Source of the DNA: CAOJBM01 sp051872535
Lineage (GTDB): Bacteria; Bacillota_I; Bacilli_A; RF39; UBA660
DNA: 10,198 nt
Direction of reading: 5' to 3'
NCBI GenBank assembly: GCA_051872535.1
Contig: JBJEDY010000039.1
Location: forward strand, 1-10,198
In this document: positions 1 to 5,672 of the stretch, in pieces
Layout of the letters: each line of letters begins with the position of its first letter
Position numbering within the stretch: the first letter of the stretch is position 1
The notes under the pieces: model-generated
Database searches by the model: none
The model's input: the letters and a program-made list of their open reading frames with translations, nothing else
What the model was told of the DNA's origin: nothing
Made by a program: the position numbers and the translations under genes

Positions 1-23
1 CGGCATAGCCGGTAGTTTTTTTT
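1..23 (+). terminator. 3' part of a rho-independent terminator (cut by window edge)
   Basis: CGGC-ATA-GCCG forms a tight GC hairpin at 1-11. It is followed by GTAG and then an eight-T run at 16-23. The GTAG would extend the stem if the bases before the window are CTAC, which I cannot see. The T tract lies on the + strand side, so it would end a + strand gene converging on rpmE. The stem is only partly visible, so this is an inference from the remaining half. Confidence 0.6.
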
Positions 24-44
24 GTTTGACCTTAATGGTCAAAC
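24..44. repeat. Perfect 8-bp inverted repeat between two terminators
   Basis: GTTTGACC (24-31) and GGTCAAAC (37-44) are exact reverse complements separated by TTAAT. A T run precedes it on the + strand and an A/T-rich stretch follows, so neither strand gives a canonical terminator tail. It may be a back-up transcription stop between the converging units, or an RNA 3' end structure. Its function is not clear from the sequence. Confidence 0.5.
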
Positions 45-80
45 ATAAATAAAAATAAAACTGCATTACTATGCAGTTTT
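45..80 (-). terminator. rpmE rho-independent terminator
   Basis: On the - strand, AAAACTGCAT (80-71) and ATGCAGTTTT (66-57) form a perfect 10-bp stem with a four-base loop, followed by ATTTTTATTT. The stem includes the rpmE stop codon (69-71), so the gene ends inside its own terminator. Confidence 0.85.
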
Positions 81-284
81 GTCTGTAGAAATTCCATATT
101 TCTTATTGAACTTTTCAACGTTACCAGTTTTTTTATTTCTTCCTTGAACACCAGTGTAGAATGGGTGGCATTCATTACAAACTTCAACGTGGATTTCTTC
201 TTTGATAGACTTAGTATTAAATGTTGCACCACATGCACATTTAACAACACAATCTTTCATTTCAGGATGGATTCCTTTTTTCAT
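69..284 (-). CDS. rpmE: 50S ribosomal protein L31 (zinc-binding type)
   Basis: Encodes 71 residues, the usual length for bacterial L31, a small protein of the large subunit that helps bridge to the 30S. The sequence begins MKKGIHPEM and carries a CxC pair (C16, C18) and a CxxC pair (C36, C39). These are the four cysteines of the zinc-binding (C+) form, as opposed to the zinc-free paralogue made under zinc limitation. The ATG at 282-284 is preferred over the longer open frame reaching 419. It matches the L31 N terminus, has a strong SD (GGAAGGAGAT) just upstream, and the longer frame would overlap the promoter at 343-370. The gene stands alone, with its own promoter and a terminator overlapping its stop codon. 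Nothing looks damaged. Confidence 0.97.
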   Translation of the reverse strand: MKKGIHPEMKDCVVKCACGATFNTKSIKEEIHVEVCNECHPFYTGVQGRNKKTGNVEKFNKKYGISTDKTA

Positions 285-302
285 ATTTTTATCTCCTTCC
301 GC

Positions 303-322
303 CATATCACTTCTGTGACATA
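303..322 (-). promoter_or_regulatory. Hairpin in rpmE 5' leader, possible L31 autoregulatory leader
   Basis: In the - strand transcript, TATGTCAC and GTGATATG fold into an 8-bp stem (two G-U pairs) closed by an AGAA loop. It ends only a few bases before the SD of rpmE, in a leader of about 50 nt. L31 leaders with small hairpins are a described class of ribosomal protein leaders in Firmicutes (family knowledge). Whether this matches that consensus cannot be decided without a covariance model. Confidence 0.4.
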
Positions 323-342
323 GTAATTTCGTTGTCTTATGT

Positions 343-370
343 ATTATATCATAAGTTATTGTTTTAGCAA
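343..370 (-). promoter_or_regulatory. rpmE promoter
   Basis: On the - strand a -35 box TTGCTA (370-365), a 16-bp spacer and a perfect -10 box TATAAT (348-343). Transcription should start near 336, leaving about 50 nt of leader. The -35 lies only four bases from the stop codon of the upstream gene. Confidence 0.75.
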
Positions 371-373
371 TAA

Positions 374-898
374 CTATTTTAATTTTATATGTAAAATATT
401 TAATATTTTGCCTACACAAAATGTAATATCATCACATTTTTTATGAGCAATAGCTTTAAATACCGCTTTACCTCCAACGGTTAGAGATGATACTGTTGCT
501 GTAATAATAATAGTAGTTACTATAGGAGATAAATCAAAATTATTACAAATATTAATAGTTAATACCGTTGATAAACCTCCACTAACTATACCACATATAT
601 CGCCGATTACATCATTACAAATAGATGATATCTTAACTGAGTTTTTAATTAAATTTAGTGATTCCTTAGAACCAGGAATTTTTTTAGTTGCTTTAGCATG
701 AAATGTTACCTCATTACTTGTTAAGACAGCTACCCCTATCATATCAAAGATTATTCCAATAGCAATTACGATAATTAAAATAATAAATAGTGCTATATTA
801 TTAAAGTTATTTGTTATGACTGATGTTACACATGTAAATAGTGCAGACAGAAAAAAAGTCAATAAAAAAACTTTATATAGCCAGTTGTCGTTTTTCAT
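374..898 (-). CDS. Small four-helix membrane protein, CorB/DUF21-like
   Basis: A 174-residue integral membrane protein. Four hydrophobic segments are visible at roughly residues 8-30, 36-58, 98-118 and 124-146. Between helices 2 and 3 is a soluble loop with FHAKATKKIPGSKES and an SSICNDVIGDICG stretch. The segment GIIFDMIGVAV and the later TVGGKAVFKAIA recall small clostridial/erysipelotrichial proteins that annotation pipelines often label Mg2+/Co2+ transporter CorB-like (resembling the CNNM/DUF21 membrane domain). No CBS domain is present, so it is not a full CorB/CorC. The ATG at 896-898 is preceded by AGAGGGTTAT as SD. The stop lies directly before the rpmE promoter. I see no good promoter immediately upstream; the nearest strong one is at 1425-1453, which would make a leader of about 520 nt. 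Cation transport is only an inference from family naming. Confidence 0.75.
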   Translation of the reverse strand: MKNDNWLYKVFLLTFFLSALFTCVTSVITNNFNNIALFIILIIVIAIGIIFDMIGVAVLTSNEVTFHAKATKKIPGSKESLNLIKNSVKISSICNDVIGDICGIVSGGLSTVLTINICNNFDLSPIVTTIIITATVSSLTVGGKAVFKAIAHKKCDDITFCVGKILNILHIKLK

Positions 899-963
899 AT
901 AACCCTCTTATATAAAGATTTTTAAAAATTGTATGGTATATCATAAATTAATTTTACGGCTTT

Positions 964-1420
964 GGTCGAGTTGAATTTCTCTATTACAGACCTTTAGTTA
1001 CCTGCCGGCGATTTCTCTTTAACTATAATAATTAGTTGTTACCAATTCTAATTACTCGATTACCACTTAGTCCGTACCTCAATCTTTATAATATGGACAC
1101 TCTAGAGGTTTTCCCAAACACAAAGAAACTATTGTTATTCGCTTTTGCAATTATGTTTTCAAATAAGTCCTTCCTGATCTTAGAAGGCTTGTTTTCCTTT
1201 ATCCCACATAATCACTCACGACATGCGCTTTTTTTACCATAAGTGACGCAACAAAAGGATTTAGGTTATATGCCATTATAACTTTCCTAATGTTTTAAAT
1301 CATATATTCACCCCGACCTGGGCGGAAGAAGCAAATATACAAAGTGTCAGTAGCACAATTAGTAGATTTTTAGCCCTACCTTCGAATAGCGTTTGTGACT
1401 AGAATAATGCACCACACATC
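964..1420 (-). ncRNA. Candidate structured RNA of about 450 nt (unknown class)
   Basis: No frame gives a convincing protein here, yet a consensus promoter (1425-1453) points into it. By hand count 961-1440 is about 35% G+C, whereas the IS remnant just right of it is nearer 15%. Helices on the - strand include: a long-range 13-position helix of 1306-1318 with 964-976 (one G-U, one G-A mismatch); 1265-1270 with 1277-1282 (GUUAUA/UAUAAC); 1183-1190 with 1165-1173 (8 bp, one bulged A); 1048-1054 with 1029-1035 capped by a UUG-GUAA-CAA mini-hairpin; and a possible H-type pseudoknot (1105-1109 with 1076-1080, crossing 1095-1098 with 1070-1073). No clear terminator ends it, so it could be a free RNA or the long leader of the gene at 374-898. 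I recognised no RNase P, tmRNA, SRP, 6S, M-box or T-box signature. The boundaries are approximate. Confidence 0.5.
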
Positions 1421-1424
1421 GGTA

Positions 1425-1453
1425 ATTATACTATATAATGGTTAAAATGTCAA
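1425..1453 (-). promoter_or_regulatory. Perfect-consensus sigma-A promoter reading into the orphan RNA
   Basis: On the - strand a -35 box TTGACA (1453-1448), exactly 17 bp of spacer and a -10 box TATAAT (1430-1425), both 6/6 matches. Transcription should begin around 1417-1420. This is the best promoter in the window, and no protein gene begins within 500 bases of it. Confidence 0.85.
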
Positions 1454-1527
1454 AAATGGCATGTTTTTTGATAGTGTTTCCAAAGTGGGGAGATTTGTAA
1501 AGAAATACTTTTAATTGCAATAAAAAA

Positions 1528-1594
1528 GGTTAAAACCTAAAAAATGCTTTATAATTTAATTGTTCAAATACAAACTAGAAAGCAGGTTTTAACC
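1528..1594 (+). repeat. Inverted repeat in the 5' region of the transposase remnant
   Basis: GGTTAAAACCT (1528-1538) is the exact reverse complement of AGGTTTTAACC (1584-1594). The stem can be extended by GCTTT (1546-1550) with AAAGC (1579-1583) across a bulge. The right arm ends two bases before the ATG at 1597. It would sequester the start region in RNA, or could mark a subterminal repeat of the insertion sequence. A TATAAT at 1550-1555 lies between the arms without a convincing -35. Confidence 0.6.
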
Positions 1595-1596
1595 AT

Positions 1597-1787
1597 ATGA
1601 AAATTATACCATTAATTAACGAAATTACTAATACTTTTAACAAAATTTTTAAAAATAATCTTAATCTACTAAACTTAGAAAGTAAAATTCGCCATTTGGT
1701 GATACTTTTACTTTAAAATTATATGAATCTTTTTTAAACTACTTCGATGAAAGTTTAAAAAAATCTAAGCAAAGAAAAAAAGACTAA
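1597..1787 (+). pseudogene. N-terminal fragment of an ISLre2/UPF0236-type transposase, frameshifted
   Basis: Frame one from the ATG at 1597 gives MKIIPLINEITNTFNKIF and onward to about residue 35, then hits a stop after HLVILLL. Shifting the frame near 1700 restores a sensible continuation, DTFTLKLYESFLNYFDES then LKKSKQRKKD, ending at TAA 1785-1787. The pattern of a helical N terminus, LYE..LNY.DE and KSK.RKKD resembles the start of ISLre2/UPF0236 family transposases, which are normally more than 400 residues with a DDE domain. Here only about 60 codons remain and the catalytic part is missing. The loss of one base near 1700 plus the truncation make it a dead remnant. It abuts the murA terminator. 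Family assignment is by pattern memory only. Confidence 0.5.
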
Positions 1788-1803
1788 AAATAGATTTAGT
1801 CTT
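1774..1803 (-). terminator. murA rho-independent terminator
   Basis: On the - strand AAGACTAAA (1803-1795) pairs with TTTAGTCTT (1788-1780), a 9-bp stem with a six-base loop, followed by a T run at 1779-1774. The stem contains the murA stop codon (1796-1798). The same DNA also encodes the last codons of the transposase remnant on the other strand. Confidence 0.85.
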
Positions 1804-3055
1804 CTTCTATTATTTCTATATCTGCTCCTACATCTTGAAGTTTAGCAACGATATTTTCGTATCCTCTTAATATATGTTCAATACTGCTTATAGTAGTAGT
1901 TCCTTTAGCAATTAATCCTGCAATTACCATTGCTGCTCCTGCTCTTAAATCTGTTGCTTCAACTTCTTCACCATGTAAAGATGTAGGTCCATTTATAGTT
2001 GCGATTTTATTTTCTTTAACTTCTATATCTGCTCCCATTTTTTTTAGATAAGGAACATGTTTCATTCGTTGCTCATAGATAGTTTCTTCAAAAACAGAAG
2101 TTCCATTCGCTTGAGTTAATAAGACTTGTAATGGTTGGCCCATATCTGTTACTATTCCTGGAAAAACAGTAGTTTTTATATTTGATGCTTTTATATTATT
2201 ACTAGCATTTATTATCAGATAATTATCTACTAATTTAATATCTGCTCCCATTTCTTTTAATTTATTATATAATGCATCAATATGTTCTTTAATAATACCA
2301 GATATGATTAATTCCTTTCCTAATAGTGCTCCAGCAATCATATATGTAGATGCTTCAATACGATCTGGTATTACCTCTATTCTAGCACTTGATAAATGAT
2401 CTACTCCTTCAATTCTTATTTGTGTAGTACCTGCTCCAGATATTTTTGCTCCCATATTATTTAATAGTGACGCTACATTTATTACTTGTGGTTCTTTAGC
2501 AGCATTACTTATAATAGTAACACCTTTAGCTTTTGTAGCTGCTAACATAAGATTAATAGTTGTCCCGACACTAATTGTTTCTATATATATATTTGCCCCT
2601 TTTAATTCATCAGCTTCAATAGTATATTTATCATCATCAATAGTAACTTTAGCTCCTAATTCTTCAAAACCTTTAATGTGAAAGTTAATAGGTCTAGCAC
2701 CTAAATTACAACCTCCTGGAAAATACATTTCTACTTTCTTATATTTACTTAACATAGCTCCCATAAAATAGTATGATGCTCTTAGTTTTTTAGATAGTTC
2801 TTTTGGAATAGTAACATTATTCATATTACGAGTATCAATTTTTACTGATTTATCTTTATAAGTAACTTCACAATTTAATAATTTTAAAATATTAATTAAA
2901 TTATCTGTATCCGTTATATTTGGAACATTATCTATTATTACTTCTTCATCTGATAAAATTGCTGCCGGTAGTAAAGCTACAACACTATTCTTATCTCCAC
3001 TTACTTTTATTAAGCCATTTAATTCATTTCCACCATTTATTTTTATCTTTTGCAA
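1796..3055 (-). CDS. murA: UDP-N-acetylglucosamine 1-carboxyvinyltransferase (MurZ/MurAB type)
   Basis: Catalyses the first committed step of peptidoglycan synthesis in the cytoplasm: transfer of enolpyruvate from PEP to UDP-GlcNAc. It is the fosfomycin target. Length is 419 residues, normal for the family. Visible residues: K22-N23 in SGDKN, R92 in LRASYY, the PEP-adduct cysteine C116 in FPGGCNLGARP, D304 in VTDMGQP and R371 in ATDLRAGA. Because C116 is present, fosfomycin could act in principle. The SG.KNS.VAL.PA and LRASYYFMGAML signatures resemble the second Firmicutes paralogue (MurAB/MurZ) more than MurAA. The start is TTG at 3053-3055: it gives the family N terminus QKIKINGGN, and AAAGGA lies upstream with a rather long spacing of about 12 bases. 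The gene is a single-cistron unit with its own promoter and terminator. Confidence 0.96.
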   Translation of the reverse strand: MQKIKINGGNELNGLIKVSGDKNSVVALLPAAILSDEEVIIDNVPNITDTDNLINILKLLNCEVTYKDKSVKIDTRNMNNVTIPKELSKKLRASYYFMGAMLSKYKKVEMYFPGGCNLGARPINFHIKGFEELGAKVTIDDDKYTIEADELKGANIYIETISVGTTINLMLAATKAKGVTIISNAAKEPQVINVASLLNNMGAKISGAGTTQIRIEGVDHLSSARIEVIPDRIEASTYMIAGALLGKELIISGIIKEHIDALYNKLKEMGADIKLVDNYLIINASNNIKASNIKTTVFPGIVTDMGQPLQVLLTQANGTSVFEETIYEQRMKHVPYLKKMGADIEVKENKIATINGPTSLHGEEVEATDLRAGAAMVIAGLIAKGTTTISSIEHILRGYENIVAKLQDVGADIEIIEED

Positions 3056-3111
3056 TTTAAATCACAATCCTTTATATATTATATAATTATCTATGACATT
3101 TGTTCATTTTA

Positions 3112-3140
3112 AATATATTATTTAATTTCACTTTTGTCAA
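3112..3140 (-). promoter_or_regulatory. murA promoter
   Basis: On the - strand a perfect -35 TTGACA (3140-3135), a 17-bp spacer and -10 TATATT (3117-3112, 5/6). It lies immediately after the spoIIR stop codon, so murA can be expressed independently of the prfA-prmC-spoIIR unit. Leader is about 50 nt. Confidence 0.8.
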
Positions 3141-3144
3141 ATAA

Positions 3145-3642
3145 TTATATCTTATCAAGGATATCTTTTACTAACGAACGATATTCAATATCTGATGTGT
3201 TATTATTAGTTCCTTCTAGTAAACATAGAGGTGGAAATAAAACACACCAGAAATTATTTCCCTCACTTTTTCCTAATGAAACTACTACTGATTCGTATTT
3301 ACCAGCATTATAAGTTGTACCTAAAAATTCTTTAGATGGAAAATAGTTTTGGCCATAATTTATACTATAATTATCAGTATATTTAGACACTCGTGATTCA
3401 AGTAATTGCATATTTGTCTCAATATTTAACCTTGATGAATTTATATCAGTATTATTAATTAATGGAAAATAATTTTGAGATAAATCGTTAACTATCTGCA
3501 TTTTTAATTCCTGATCTTCTACTGAGTCACTATTAGCTATTATTCGAAATCGAATTGTATCTTCTGGTAAAGTGACTTCTTCATCTATATTTATGTTTAT
3601 TACAATTGCTAAAAAGATAATTATTAAAAACATTTTTTTCAT
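3145..3642 (-). CDS. spoIIR: Stage II sporulation protein R, short form
   Basis: SpoIIR is made in the forespore under sigma-F, crosses the membrane and triggers the SpoIIGA protease to process pro-sigma-E in the mother cell (family knowledge). Length is 165 residues, clearly shorter than the roughly 220 of Bacillus subtilis. Residues 3-17 form a hydrophobic export signal or anchor. The conserved blocks are present: RFRIIANSDS (31-40), YGQNYFPSKEF then YNAGKYESV, and NFWCVLFPPLC (130-140). The protein ends soon after the last block, so the variable C-terminal tail is absent rather than the core. The ATG at 3640-3642 has SD GGGTGA inside a hairpin (3648-3672). It lies 41 bases after prmC; I saw no convincing sigma-F promoter. 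Its presence argues for an endospore former. Confidence 0.93.
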   Translation of the reverse strand: MKKMFLIIIFLAIVININIDEEVTLPEDTIRFRIIANSDSVEDQELKMQIVNDLSQNYFPLINNTDINSSRLNIETNMQLLESRVSKYTDNYSINYGQNYFPSKEFLGTTYNAGKYESVVVSLGKSEGNNFWCVLFPPLCLLEGTNNNTSDIEYRSLVKDILDKI

Positions 3643-3647
3643 AAAAT

Positions 3648-3672
3648 ATCACCCAATATAATATTGAGTGAT
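3648..3672 (-). promoter_or_regulatory. Intercistronic hairpin covering the spoIIR Shine-Dalgarno
   Basis: In the - strand RNA, AUCACUCAAUAU pairs with AUAUUGGGUGAU (up to 11 bp, one G-U). The 3' arm contains GGGTGA, the SD of spoIIR, six bases from its ATG. The other strand would have a C-A mismatch at the same position, so the fold fits the - strand transcript better. Only ATTTT follows, a poor terminator tail. It could limit spoIIR translation in the prmC read-through transcript or stabilise an mRNA end. Confidence 0.5.
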
Positions 3673-3683
3673 TATTTTTATTT

Positions 3684-4409
3684 TTATTCATTTATTAAAA
3701 ATATAAAACGATCTTTATTTTGATAGTCTTTTGCATTTATTATTTTACCATTTGGATAATTATCTTTTATGTATTTTATAATTTCTTTATGTTGATTGAT
3801 ACCTGTTTCAAAAGCTAAAATACCTGGTTTTTTTAAATGCCCTACTGATTTAGAAATAATATTTTCATAAAATATTAAACCTTTATTATCAGCATATAAA
3901 GCATTTTGTGGTTCATAAAAAATTTCTTTAGATACCTCATCTTCTTCACACAAATATGGTGGATTGCTAATAATAATATCATATAACTCATCAATCTTGC
4001 TTTGTAAGATGTCTTTTTTTACAAATTTTATATCTACATTATTTAAGATGGCATTAGATGAAGCTACCTCTAAGGCTTTACTACTTATATCTATTGCTGT
4101 TACATTTGCTTTATCTATTTTCTTTTTTATTGTTATTGCTATACATCCTGAACCAGTTCCGATATCCAAAATACTAGTAGGCATAATATTTGTTTGCTTT
4201 ATTAAATCTAAAGTTTTTTCTATTAATTGTTCTGTTTCAAAGCGAGGTATTAAAACACTTTCTGTGACTTTGATAGGATATCCATAAAAATTAACATCAC
4301 CTATTAAGTATTGAATCGGATAATCATTATTGATTTGTTCCATAATATTTTCAAGATTGTCTCTATACTTTTCTTTTAATAGTTCAAGATCTTTTTTTGT
4401 AGGAATCAA
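3684..4409 (-). CDS. prmC: Peptide chain release factor N5-glutamine methyltransferase
   Basis: Methylates the glutamine of the GGQ loop of release factors using S-adenosylmethionine. Length is 241 residues, against about 280 in E. coli and B. subtilis. Visible: PIQYLIG (31-37), LIPRFETE (53-60), the SAM-binding DIGTGSG (82-88) and the catalytic/substrate NPPY (149-152). The shortfall is in the N-terminal helical domain, which is only about 30 residues long before PIQY. The start is TTG at 4407-4409. An in-frame TAA sits directly upstream, so no longer form is possible, and GAGG seven bases before serves as SD. The TTG overlaps the prfA stop in the sequence TTGA, pointing to translational coupling with the very protein whose product it modifies. 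Confidence 0.95.
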   Translation of the reverse strand: MIPTKKDLELLKEKYRDNLENIMEQINNDYPIQYLIGDVNFYGYPIKVTESVLIPRFETEQLIEKTLDLIKQTNIMPTSILDIGTGSGCIAITIKKKIDKANVTAIDISSKALEVASSNAILNNVDIKFVKKDILQSKIDELYDIIISNPPYLCEEDEVSKEIFYEPQNALYADNKGLIFYENIISKSVGHLKKPGILAFETGINQHKEIIKYIKDNYPNGKIINAKDYQNKDRFIFLINE

Positions 4410-5464
4410 TTAGTTGCCTCTAACTTTAATTTTTGATCTTCAGTAATTAAAGCTTCTATTATAGGATCTAAAGCACCATCCATTACTCTATCTAAACTAT
4501 TAGTTGTAAAACCAATACGATGATCAGTTACTCTATTTTGTGGATAATTATATGTTCTTATCTTTTCTGAGCGATCTCCTGTACCAATTTTACTTCTTCT
4601 TTCCGCGCCAAGTTTTTCTTCTTCTTGTCGTTGATAATAGTCGTATAAACGAGTCTTTAATATTTTAATTGCTTTTTCTTTATTTTGAATTTGGCTTCTT
4701 TCAGTTTGAGAATAAACAATAATACCTGTTGGAATATGAGTAAGTCTTACAGCTGAGTCAGTTGTGTTAACACCTTGTCCTCCACATCCACTACTTCTTG
4801 TAATGTCAACACGTACTTCATTCATATCTAAATCATAATCGAATTCTTCAGCTTCAGGCATTACTAATACTGTAGCTGTTGATGTATGAACTCTTCCTTG
4901 AGATTCTGTTTCTGGCACTCTTTGAACACGATGAGCACCTGATTCATATTTTAGTTTAGAATATACTTTTTCTCCTTTAATCATTACTTCAATTTGAGAA
5001 TACCCACCAGCAGCACCTTCTTCTTCATTAAGGACCTCTAAACGCCATCCTTGTTTCTCAGCATAGTGACTATACATTCTAATTAAATCACCAGCAAAGA
5101 TATTACCTTCATCTCCACCAGCTGCTCCCCTTATTTCCATAATGATATTTTTATCATCATTAGGGTCTTTTGGTAAAAGAAGAACTTCTAATTCGCTTTC
5201 CATATTTTCTTTAGATTTTGTTAAATTTTCTAATTCTTCTTTAGCAAATTCTCCTAATTCTAAATCGTGAAGCATTTCTTGAGATTCTTCAATACCATTT
5301 AGAATTTTTTTATATTCTTGATATTTATCATAAACTTCTTTCAAAGATGCTTGTTCTTTTGATAGCTCCATTGTTTTTTTAATATTACTGATCACTTCTG
5401 GTTTCATTAATTCTTCAGTTAATTCTTCATATTTTTTAGCTATATTTTCTAATCTTTCGTGCAT
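4406..5464 (-). CDS. prfA: Peptide chain release factor 1
   Basis: RF1 recognises UAA and UAG in the ribosomal A site and triggers peptidyl-tRNA hydrolysis. Length is 352 residues, normal. The N-terminal helical region (1-100) is rich in Lys/Glu. The stop-codon recognition tripeptide appears as PET (184-186) within QRVPETESQGRVHTSTATV. The hydrolysis loop is SSGCGGQGVNTT with GGQ at 228-230, the glutamine methylated by PrmC. A TGDRSEKIRTYNYPQNRVTDHR segment near the C terminus is also typical. The ATG at 5462-5464 has SD AAGGAAGTGA. A promoter lies about 20 bases upstream, making prfA the first gene of prfA-prmC-spoIIR. TGA, which RF1 does not read, is the stop of prfA itself, so another factor (RF2) must exist elsewhere. 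Confidence 0.97.
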   Translation of the reverse strand: MHERLENIAKKYEELTEELMKPEVISNIKKTMELSKEQASLKEVYDKYQEYKKILNGIEESQEMLHDLELGEFAKEELENLTKSKENMESELEVLLLPKDPNDDKNIIMEIRGAAGGDEGNIFAGDLIRMYSHYAEKQGWRLEVLNEEEGAAGGYSQIEVMIKGEKVYSKLKYESGAHRVQRVPETESQGRVHTSTATVLVMPEAEEFDYDLDMNEVRVDITRSSGCGGQGVNTTDSAVRLTHIPTGIIVYSQTERSQIQNKEKAIKILKTRLYDYYQRQEEEKLGAERRSKIGTGDRSEKIRTYNYPQNRVTDHRIGFTTNSLDRVMDGALDPIIEALITEDQKLKLEATN

Positions 5465-5483
5465 AAAATCACTTCCTTGTCTT

Positions 5484-5511
5484 ATTATAACATCTTATTC
5501 TTCATTGCCAA
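5484..5511 (-). promoter_or_regulatory. Promoter of prfA-prmC-spoIIR
   Basis: On the - strand -35 TTGGCA (5511-5506, 5/6), 16-bp spacer and -10 TATAAT (5489-5484, 6/6). The expected start near 5477 leaves a leader of only about a dozen bases before the ATG. A second TTGACA further upstream (about 5529-5534) has no good -10 at the right distance. Confidence 0.75.
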
Positions 5512-5570
5512 TAAAAAACTTAAATAAATATTAATTATTGTCAATTCTCTTTTGATTTTATTTAAATTTT

Positions 5571-5611
5571 GAAAAAAGGTAAAGAAATAGATACAGTAAT
5601 AACCTGTATCT
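5571..5611 (-). terminator. Terminator after rpoE
   Basis: On the - strand AGATACAG (5611-5604) and CTGTATCT (5596-5589) form a perfect 8-bp stem with a seven-base loop, followed by a T-rich tail (ATTTCTTTACC then six T) down to about 5572. It ends the DUF1934-argS-rpoE unit about 60 bases after the rpoE stop. Confidence 0.8.
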
Positions 5612-5672
5612 AAATTTTGTTTAATATTGTCATATGTTTATTTACACTTTTTATAATTTAGAATTTTTTTGA

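Noticed and set aside
903..950. Terminator or separate promoter between the structured RNA and the membrane-protein gene
   Set aside because: Only a 4-bp TATG/CATA hairpin before a short T run, and -10-like TACAAT without a -35; neither is convincing.
1036..1242. 68-codon + strand open frame in the gene-poor region
   Set aside because: No good SD, no recognisable motif, and it lies antisense to the strongly promoted structured RNA; most likely a chance frame.
950..1420. RNase P RNA, tmRNA, SRP RNA or M-box identity for the structured transcript
   Set aside because: The GAGGAAAGTCC core of RNase P, tmRNA acceptor ends and T arm, the SRP GGAA-loop domain and M-box conserved blocks are not found. 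A TAGTCACAAACG stretch near 1390-1401 looks like the tmRNA tag start but lies only about 20 nt from the transcript start.
1447..1468. Weak + strand terminator (ATGTCA-AAAA-TGGCAT then T run)
   Set aside because: Only a 6-bp stem with a G-U pair, it overlaps the - strand -35 box, and no + strand gene precedes it.
3649..3657. Sigma-F -10-like GGTGATATT before spoIIR
   Set aside because: No matching -35 (GYATA-type) at about 15 bp upstream, and the start point would fall almost on the ATG; the match is explained by the SD.
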